A stretch of DNA of 64,000 nt from Amanita rubescens (lineage: Eukaryota > Basidiomycota > Agaricomycetes > Agaricales > Amanitaceae). Below are positions 56,596-64,000 of this stretch, piece by piece. The stretch covers positions 1 through 64,000 of the forward strand of contig WION01000219.1 in NCBI GenBank assembly GCA_015039365.1, written 5' to 3'. Numbering within the stretch: position 1 is the stretch's first letter; each line of letters begins with the position of its first letter. The position numbers and the translations under genes are program-made. The notes under the pieces are model-generated. The model was not told where the DNA came from and made no database searches. It was given only the letters and a program-made list of their open reading frames with translations.

Positions 56596-59500
56596 ATGGC
56601 TGAACAACGGTTGCAGACTGCCAAAGAATCCAAGGGATTTCGCAATCGCCTGAAGAAGATGTTCGGACGGGGATCGCAGAACGGTACGCCTCCTAGCCTC
56701 TCGAATTCGGCACCTCCAACCATTGCTGTGCCTCCGAGTCCAGCTGATCTAGCACCCACTGTATCAACGATGACGATCGACCCGGTAGAAGCTGCAAAAC
56801 TCCGGGCCAAGTACACCCACTTCCGTATCCTTGTCATCGGGAGGGCGAATGCCGGTAAAACGACGCTGCTCAAGCGGGTCTGCAATACAAAGGAGGATCC
56901 GGTTTACAGCAAGGTAAGATATCCGCTTCCCTTGATACCCTGGCACTATCATCACCCCTTCACCGACAGATTAACCCATCCTCGAAGGTGATCCTTGTGC
57001 ATTTCTCTAACCAGGTTGTTGACTTTGATTCTGTAGCGAGGGATCCATAATGTCCATGACGAGTTTTCATTCAATAGCAACCCACAATTTATCTTCCACG
57101 ACTCTCCCGGTTTCGAGGCAGGAGGCGAGAAGGAACTTCAGGAAGTACGCTCTTTCATACAGGAGAAGGCGAAAGCAACTAAAGTAAAGGACCAAATCCA
57201 TGTGATATGGTGCGTTATATCCAAGTTCCTTTATGTAGCACAACTGAAATGTGTTCAGGTTTTGTTTCACTCCGGATGTATCTCGCCCATTATTGGAATT
57301 GGAACAGAGGTTCTTCAATGAGAAATATTGTGGGAATGGTAAGATCATTTAAAATCTCCAAACTCTTCATTGTGACTGACAATGAACAGTTCCAGTTGTG
57401 GCAATCTTCACGAAATTCGATGATCTCATCACGCAGGTCTATGATATAAATAAAGAAGAAGAGGAGAATAGAGAAGTTGCTTGTGCTACCTTGAAGGAGA
57501 AGTTCGAGGAGCCACTCAAGCATTATAAGTCTTCACCTTGTGCATATGTGCAATTTGAATGTATGTCTCTTCTCCTTTAGCAACCAATCTTGGGACTTAT
57601 AGTGTGTCCAGCTATTGAGAAGGATGAAGGTAATCATCAGGAACAAGTTGGGAAACTAATCAAACAGACGGCGGCATCAATTGACAACTTGGCACTGAAG
57701 ATGTTGTTTGTCACTGTCCAACAGAATAACCTAGAGGTCTGCATTGAATATGCAGTGAACAAGTCTGTGATTCACTTGTCTGCTGTTGCTTCAACTTATC
57801 TCTCTATTTCAGGCATATCTTTCAGGATACCTTAACAGTGGTACATTTTTTCTTGAATTGTACAAATACTATGAGTGCTCAAATAAACAAAGAATGGCTT
57901 GATTTACAAGGCTGGATCTTGGTTTGGACATTGCTATTGGCAGGTATGCAAATTGAAATACATTTTCTTGAACCATGACTGAAATTGAGAAGGATTATGT
58001 GAGAGTCCACTTCTACTTGAGCCAGGGAAGATGGTGATGACAGATGTTTCAGGATGTAAGTATCATGACCAAATATCGATGACAAAGTTTAACCTGGATG
58101 TTCAGTATGTGAGTATGACATTAAGCTAATTCAACAACATACTAATTATGCAAATGATAAGGGGGAAAATGTAAGAATTTCAAAGTGATAGGAATATAAC
58201 TTGTGAATGTAGTTTATAGGAGGTAATAAGCAACTTATATGGAGAACTCCAAATTGATAGAAATGATTCACCTCATATCTTGAAGGTGAGTTGCTATGTG
58301 CCTCCTTCACTTGGTTCGATTGCTGATATGTTGCCCATCCAGGGAGTGAGTGACTGTGTGCCTCCTAGCTCAATTTGAATTGCTGACATGTTGCCATGAA
58401 ATCCCATCCAGTTTGTGAGTGACTGTGTGCCTCCTAGCTCAATTTGAATTGCTGACATGTTGCCATGAAATCCCATCCAGTTTGTGAGTGACTGTGTGCC
58501 TCCTAGCTCAATTTGAATTGCTGACATGTTGCCATGAAATCCCATCCAGTTTGTGAGTGACTGTGTGCCTCCTAGCTCAATTTGAATTGCTGACATGTTG
58601 CCATGAAATCCCATCCAGCGAGTGAGTGACTGTGTGCCTCCTAGCTCAATTTGAATTGCTGACATGTTGCCATGAAATCCCATCCAGCGAGTGAGTGACT
58701 GTGTGCCTCCTAGCTCAATTTGAATTGCTGACATGTTGCCATGAAATCCCATCCAGGGAGTGAGTGACTGTGTGCCTCCTAGCTCAATTTGAATTGCTGA
58801 CATGTTGCCATGAAATCCCATCCAGGGAGTGAGTGACTGTGTGCCTCCTAGCTCAATTTGAATTGCTGACATGTTGCCATGAAATCCCATCCAGGGAGTG
58901 AGTGACTGTGTGCCTCCTAGCTCAATTTGAATTGCTGACATGTTGCCATGAAATCCCATCCAGGGAGTGAGTGACTGTGTGCCTCCTAGCTCAATTTGAA
59001 TTGCTGACATGTTGCCATGAAATCCCATCCAGCGAGTGAGTGACTGTGTGCCTCCTAGCTCAATTTGAATTGCTGACATGTTGCCATGAAATCCCATCCA
59101 GCGAGTGAGTGACTGTGTGCCTCCTAGCTCAATTTGAATTGCTGACATGTTGCCATGAAATCCCATCCAGCTTAGTGAGTGACTGTGTGCCTCCTAGCTC
59201 AATTTGAATTGCTGACATGTTGCCATGAAATCCCATCCAGCTTGTGAGTGACTGTGTGCCTCCTAGCTCAATTTGAATTGCTGACATGTTGCCATGAAAT
59301 CCCATCCAGCGAGTGAGTGACTGTGTGCCTCCTAGCTCAATTTGAATTGCTGACATGTTGCCATGAAATCCCATCCAGGGAGTGAGTGACTGTGTGCCTC
59401 CTAGCTCAATTTGAATTGCTGACATGTTGCCATGAAATCCCATCCAGCTTGTGAGTGACTGTGTGCCTCCTAGCTCAATTTGAATTGCTGACATGTTGCC

Positions 59501-60732
59501 ATGAAATCCCATCCAGCGAGTGAGTGACTGTGTGCCTCCTAGCTCAATTTGAATTGCTGACATGTTGCCATGAAATCCCATCCAGCGAGTGAGTGACTGT
59601 GTGCCTCCTAGCTCAATTTGAATTGCTGACATGTTGCCATGAAATCCCATCCAGCAAGTGAGTGACTGTGTGCCTCCTAGCTCAATTTGAATTGCTGACA
59701 TGTTGCCATGAAATCCCATCCAGCTTGTGAGTGACTGTGTGCCTCCTAGCTCAATTTGAATTGCTGACATGTTGCCATGAAATCCCATCCAGGGAGTGAG
59801 TGACTGTGTGCCTCCTAGCTCAATTTGAATTGCTGACATGTTGCCATGAAATCCCATCCAGCTTGTGAGTGACTGTGTGCCTCCTAGCTCAATTTGAATT
59901 GCTGACATGTTGCCATGAAATCCCATCCAGTTTGTGAGTGACTGTGTGCCTCCTAGCTCAATTTGAATTGCTGACATGTTGCCATGAAATCCCATCCAGC
60001 TTGTGAGTGACTGTGTGCCTCCTAGCTCAATTTGAATTGCTGACATGTTGCCATGAAATCCCATCCAGCTTGTGAGTGACTGTGTGCCTCCTAGCTCAAT
60101 TTGAATTGCTGACATGTTGCCATGAATTCCCATCCAGGAAGTGAGTCACTGCATTTCCTGAATTACTAACATCACTCTCACATCTTGTTTAGTTTGTATC
60201 TGTCTTCTCCCACCTACTCTCTTTCCTCTACTTTATTAATAGGCATCCATTTCACAGGTGAACCATGTTCAGGGTCTTATGGACACTCAATTCAATGTAA
60301 GATCATATCTCATTCTTTTCATTCCCTTCACTCAAGTATTCCCAATTACATAGGCACCTTCTTTGCATTGTTTCATTGGTCTGATTAATTTTACCCTTTC
60401 TCTTATATTTACAGTTTCTTACCATTACCTGTATAGCCATTCTCATCTGTCTTGAACATTCCTTCTGGCTTGTCCAGCAAGGCTGCAATTCCAATGATGG
60501 CTTCACCAAGGCCTGGAAATATTATCTCAACACCCAGCATGCACTGGTTGAACAAGACTTGGACAACTACTTGAGGTCAATGGGCATCAATGATTGCTTC
60601 ATCATGAAGCATTGCCCATCTGAAGAAGAGTGTGCTGAATACAGAAAAATAGTTCTTAGCAATTTATTATGTAAGTCCTGTTTCTGTCTTCTTTGGGCTG
60701 GAATCCTAGCTGATATATCTTCAGCACATTAA
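56596..60732 (+). CDS. G-domain GTPase gene B, uninterrupted, with a 28-intron array
   Basis: Exons 56596-56913, 56970-56987, 57037-57209, 57259-57338, 57390-57560 and 57603-57766 join in frame with sizes matching gene A (18, 173, 80, 171, 164 bp). They contain MAEQRLQTAKES, GRANAGKTTLLK, FHDSPGFEAGG and TKFD. Small exons and the tandem array (58286-60192) follow, then short 3' exons and a large exon at 60415-60670 (FLTITCIAILICLEHSFWLV...). A final splice at TTCAG 60724 gives a short end, with stop at 60730-60732. The last large exon is hydrophobic at its start, which suggests membrane contact. Role unknown; the family is expanded in basidiomycetes. The exact splicing of the middle part needs RNA evidence. 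Confidence 0.65.
58286..60192 (+). repeat. Tandem intron-like array B: 28 segments, 27 spacers
   Basis: The first segment is 57 bp, then 26 copies of a 66 bp segment (GTGAGTGACTGTGTGCCTCC...CATCCAG, with TTGCTGAC inside), then a 52 bp segment with ACTAAC and TTTAG. With 26 spacers of 3 bases and one of 4 (CTTA, about 59171) this gives 1907 bp, exactly the span. Spacers in order: GGA, TTT x3, CGA x2, GGA x4, CGA x2, CTTA, CTT, CGA, GGA, CTT, CGA x2, CAA, CTT, GGA, CTT, TTT, CTT x2, GAA; then TTT (60193-60195). The 66 bp bodies appear identical, and variation is confined to the triplet. Confidence 0.9.
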
Positions 60733-62437
60733 TATGAATTTTATACTTATATTTGTATGTATAACAAAGAACCTGTTGAAAATATATAAAAGATTATAAG
60801 TTATTGGGACTCTCCAGGGTGGTGGTAGGGTAACACAGAAGGCTTAACTCCTAATTTAGGGTTAAGCCTTTTTGGCTGACCTTGGTAGTACTCATGAGGC
60901 CAGGGTGGTCAGTGCATGCATTTGATGGCTGACCTGGCTGGACAGTAATGAGCCCAGACCTGCTGCACATTATACACCTTTTTATAACACTAGTACTATA
61001 AACATATCATAGATTTTTTCAAATCTTATTGTATCAATGGAAAGGTATCCTATTAATATGAATTTTATACTTATATATGTATAACAAAGAACCATTTTTT
61101 CCTGAGAGTAAATACATCAAATGAAAGCTTATATGCATTGGATATCAACTCTAGAATAGCTAAGTAATTGGTGGAGTAGTTCTTGTAATATGAGGGAAAC
61201 AAAGTAGTGTTTACAGGTCAGGTCACAATAACTGGAAAATAACTGTAACCTGACCTAACCGCTACCAGTTATAACCTGACCATCGGTCACAGTTATACTG
61301 GTCAGTGATCAGTTACAGTTACAGTTATGGCAAATGGCCCAATTGGTATACATCAGCGAACCTACAAAAAAACTTATGAACTTATTGGATAAAGAACATT
61401 AGTTGCCATTAGTTGCCATTAGTTGCCATTAGTTGCCATTAGTTATCCAGGGTGTCTGACCTACAGATATCTTGTGCATAATTCATATCCAGGCATGTCT
61501 AGTGTATCAATCCCCCAGATCAATAGTCATCAAGTCATAAAGCAAGGATGTTGTTAAGTTTATAAGTTGGGGTCAGTTACCCAAAGTCTCTTGGGATGAG
61601 TATTGGCATTGTCCATGAGTCTGTGAGGTACTCCTAGTTCTCTTTGTATGTTTGTCCATGAGTTCATAAGATGCCATAAGTTTCTATTAGTCTCCATCAG
61701 TTCCTTTGTAGGTCTGTCAATGGGTTCAGAAGTCTCCATCAGTTCCTTGGTAGATTTGTCAATAGGTTTACTAAGCTACCATAAAGGTTTGTCAATAAGT
61801 TTATAACTTCATAAGATGCCAAGTCTAGAAGTTTATAAGTCCAGAAGATGCCATAAGTCCCCATAAGTTACCATAAGTTACCATAAGTGGCAAGTCCATA
61901 AGCTTAGAAGTTACCATAAATGGCAAGTCCATAAGTTCATAAGTTGCCATAAGTTGCCATAAGTTCCCACAAGTTTTTTCGCAGATTCGCTGATGTAACT
62001 GGTCTATAACTGGTCATGACCGGTTATGATGACCAACTTGAAATGGGTTATCTGTTGTGAACTACACTTTCTATATTATACACCTTTTTATAACACTAGT
62101 ACTATAAACATATCATAGATTTTTTCAAATCTTATTGTATCAATGGAAAGGTATCATATACCACTTACTAACCCTGCAATAGCTAAGAAATCGGCGGTCC
62201 AGTTTTTGAGTTATTGAGCCTTCAATATTCGTCAAGTTGTGACCTGTAGTGACATATAGGTCACAACACCAGGAGCGCTTACCCTCTGCTCTCCACTGCT
62301 GTCACACCCCTCTGGACTGTTCAATTGGAATGTATGATATAAGGAAACATCCTTTTGCTCATCAGAAATAATAGATGAGGAGGTATAGAAATGGCAGCAG
62401 CAATGGTCAAATGCTAAGAGGCGGCAGTGAATAGTGT
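60733..62437. repeat. Repeat-rich intergenic region
   Basis: An about 80 bp block (TTTTTATAACACTAGTACTA...) occurs at 60967-61047 and again at 62075-62155, bracketing about 1 kb. 61385-61445 has five tandem copies of TTAGTTGCCA-type 12-mers, and 61840-61980 has repeated CCATAAGTT words. 61210-61330 and 61990-62040 are rich in self-complementary AACTGGTCA words. No gene seen. Confidence 0.5.
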
Positions 62438-63215
62438 TTAAAAGTCCGGTTGCCAGACCGGAAAAAAACCGGCAACCGGACCGGACCGATGCTCGGTTGC
62501 AACCGAACCGCAGTTGCGGTTGCCTTCAATTGAGACTGGTTTCGGTCTCGGTTGCCTCATACCTGCCATTTTAGGAAACCGGTTGAAGACCGGTTGCAAC
62601 CGGTCTTTTATGGCAACCGGTAAGAGGGTTCTAGGGGTGGATTGGTCGGCGGGCAATCGGATGTCGCCCCTAATTGACCCTAATCCAGGGTTATGGTTAA
62701 TGTCAGAATTTGAATGAATTTATGTTGTAGGTGTCAAATATGTCATTTTTAATATTATGAGGTGGATATTATGGGCTGGATAGGTGGATGGGTAGGTGTG
62801 TGTCTGATTACTACGTTAATAAGGGGGATTGAACTGCTTGGATGGGTGGATGCATAAATTGACACTTGGATGACATTGAACATATGTCACGAAAATTACA
62901 TTAAATTATTCTAAGGGTTACAACAACATATTCTAAGGGTCACAGTGTAATTTTAATGTGTTAGATGGGTGCATGGGTGTATGACTGGATGGATCTGTGG
63001 CTAAATGGAATGATGTGAGGTGTTGGTGGGGTGGATGCATCGATAGAGACTTGGATGACGCTGTGCTACACCGGTTGTGACCGGTCTTGGATCAGTTGGC
63101 AACCGGTTCATCAAAAACCGGTTGCAACTGCAGGCAACCGGGGGTGCAACCGGAGCCAACCGGTTGCATCCAGTTTCGGTTTCGGTTGCGAAAAATAATA
63201 GGAGTGTCACAACCG
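62438..63215. repeat. Element rich in CAACCGGT/CCGGTTGC words
   Basis: Dense clusters of CCGGTTGCAACCGG-type words in both orientations at 62440-62620 and 63065-63215 surround an AT-rich, GGATGGATGG-type centre. This resembles subterminal repeats of a non-autonomous DNA transposon. Ends and target duplication could not be fixed. Confidence 0.4.
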
Positions 63216-64000
63216 GTCACATCAGGTAAATGGGGAAAAAACTAATCCTGTCTAATTTTGTCTAATTGTGTCTGATGAGGGTCAGTGCAAAGGAAGAGAG
63301 GGAAATTGGCTGGTTAGTAACCCAGGTTACAAGGAATGTAGATTATTATGATGTCATTTAACCAGTTACACAGATAGCTATACAATGCTAGACTAGCACA
63401 ACATCAGTCAAAATGAAAGTCAGACCCTTATGTTAGTCAGTCTTGTTTGGGCAGCTAGATAATCAGATAGTCATACAATAACAAACAGGCAGATCACCAG
63501 AGTGCTATAAAAACAAGGTGCCAGACTACCAGACAGCTATGCAGTCAGATCACCAACCAGTGTCAGACAGTCACATTACCAGACCACTAAACAATCAGAA
63601 TAATATACAGTCAGATAATCAGCTTATTAGAAACTTGCTAGACCACTAGAGAATCACATAATCATCAAGTCAGGGGGCCAGAGTCGCCAGACACCAGATG
63701 GTCAGACTAATAGGGAAGCAACTAGGCAGCCTGATAGCCAGGCAGGTGGCCAGATCACCAAAGAGAGCATGGCAGTTAGATGAATAGAGAGCCAGACACC
63801 AGACACAAGATAGCAAGATCACTAGAAGGCACTATAGAGTCAGAGAGCCAGAGAGTTTGAACAAGAGAAACCCAGCCTCCAGGCAGCTAGATACCAGATA
63901 GCCAGACTGCTAGATAATCATAGAGTCAGACCACCAAAATGTGAGGGAACCAGACAGTTAGAGTATCAGACAGTTAAACAAATAGAGTATTAAACAATCA
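63216..64000. repeat. Low-complexity CAGACAG/CCAGATAG tract at the right edge
   Basis: From about 63410 to the end, short words such as CAGACAGT, CCAGACCACTA and ATCAGATAG recur without a fixed period. The same flavour occurs at 33360-33500 and 37010-37790. No gene seen. Confidence 0.5.

Larger units (their letters stand above)
55908..62410 (+). repeat. Segmental duplication, copy B
   Basis: Matches 19226-23129 plus 31422-32060. It has the uninterrupted version of the GTPase last exon, with no retrotransposon. Confidence 0.85.

Noticed and set aside
58294..60133. Two long minus-strand ORFs (290 and 334 codons) of a perfect 23-residue repeat (MGFHGNMSAIQIELGGTQSL plus three residues)
   Set aside because: The unit is 69 bp, a multiple of three, so any stop-free frame stays open through the array. 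It is antisense to the GTPase gene and to the splice-like signals, and in copy A indels break the frame.

Overview
This window looks like nuclear DNA of a basidiomycete fungus, most likely an Agaricomycete. Protein genes are cut by many 48-57 bp GT-AG introns with CTNAY-type branch sites. The gene families fit that group: a Crinkler-RHS-type P-loop/nuclease effector, an APH-like kinase, a Cys-rich membrane protein, several paralogues of a fungal G-domain GTPase, and a chromodomain Ty3/gypsy retrotransposon. No species is claimed.

Layout. 1-583 holds the 3' end of a Cys-rich membrane-anchored protein gene. 3.3-16.6 kb carries three same-strand paralogues of a 12-helix MFS transporter (3306-5138, 6615-8499, 14661-16554, all minus), whose intron-exon structures I could reconstruct base by base. 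Between copies 2 and 3 lie a Crinkler-type effector gene (9405-12370, plus) and an APH/ChoK-like kinase gene (12647-14333, plus). The kinase gene is bracketed by a direct repeat. A 5'-truncated WW-WW-HECT ubiquitin ligase gene (16658-18166) abuts the third transporter head to head and has lost its catalytic cysteine.

19.2-32 kb and 55.9-62.4 kb are two copies of one segmental duplication, each carrying a G-domain GTPase gene (19977 onward and 56596-60732). Copy A is broken by an 8.3 kb LTR retrotransposon (23130-31421) with LTRs that look identical, a 5 bp target duplication and an intact-looking gag-pol-chromodomain. A third, divergent GTPase gene runs on the minus strand (42202 down to 33986). 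It contains a 2.8 kb hAT-like non-autonomous element.

The outstanding observation concerns the three GTPase genes. Downstream of the G domain, on the coding strand, each runs into a long chain of intron-like segments (GTGAGT...CTGAC...AG) separated by exactly three bases. Two unrelated sequence families show it. In copy B the chain is 28 segments with 27 spacers, and the lengths add up exactly to 1907 bp. In copy A it is 18 segments with 17 spacers, exactly 1212 bp. In the minus-strand gene about 54 spacers can be counted, 15 of them in stretches with no repeat similarity left. Intron bodies change length by 1-8 bases, but the spacer stays at 3 bases (once 6, once 4). I read this as tandem introns separated by single-codon micro-exons, a gene architecture I do not know from the literature.

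42-56 kb is mostly decayed: a TIR element with TA flanks (42255-45029), a galactokinase pseudogene, a HECT fragment, small unknown ORFs and relics of a single-TM protein family. The last 3 kb is repeat-rich with no convincing gene.
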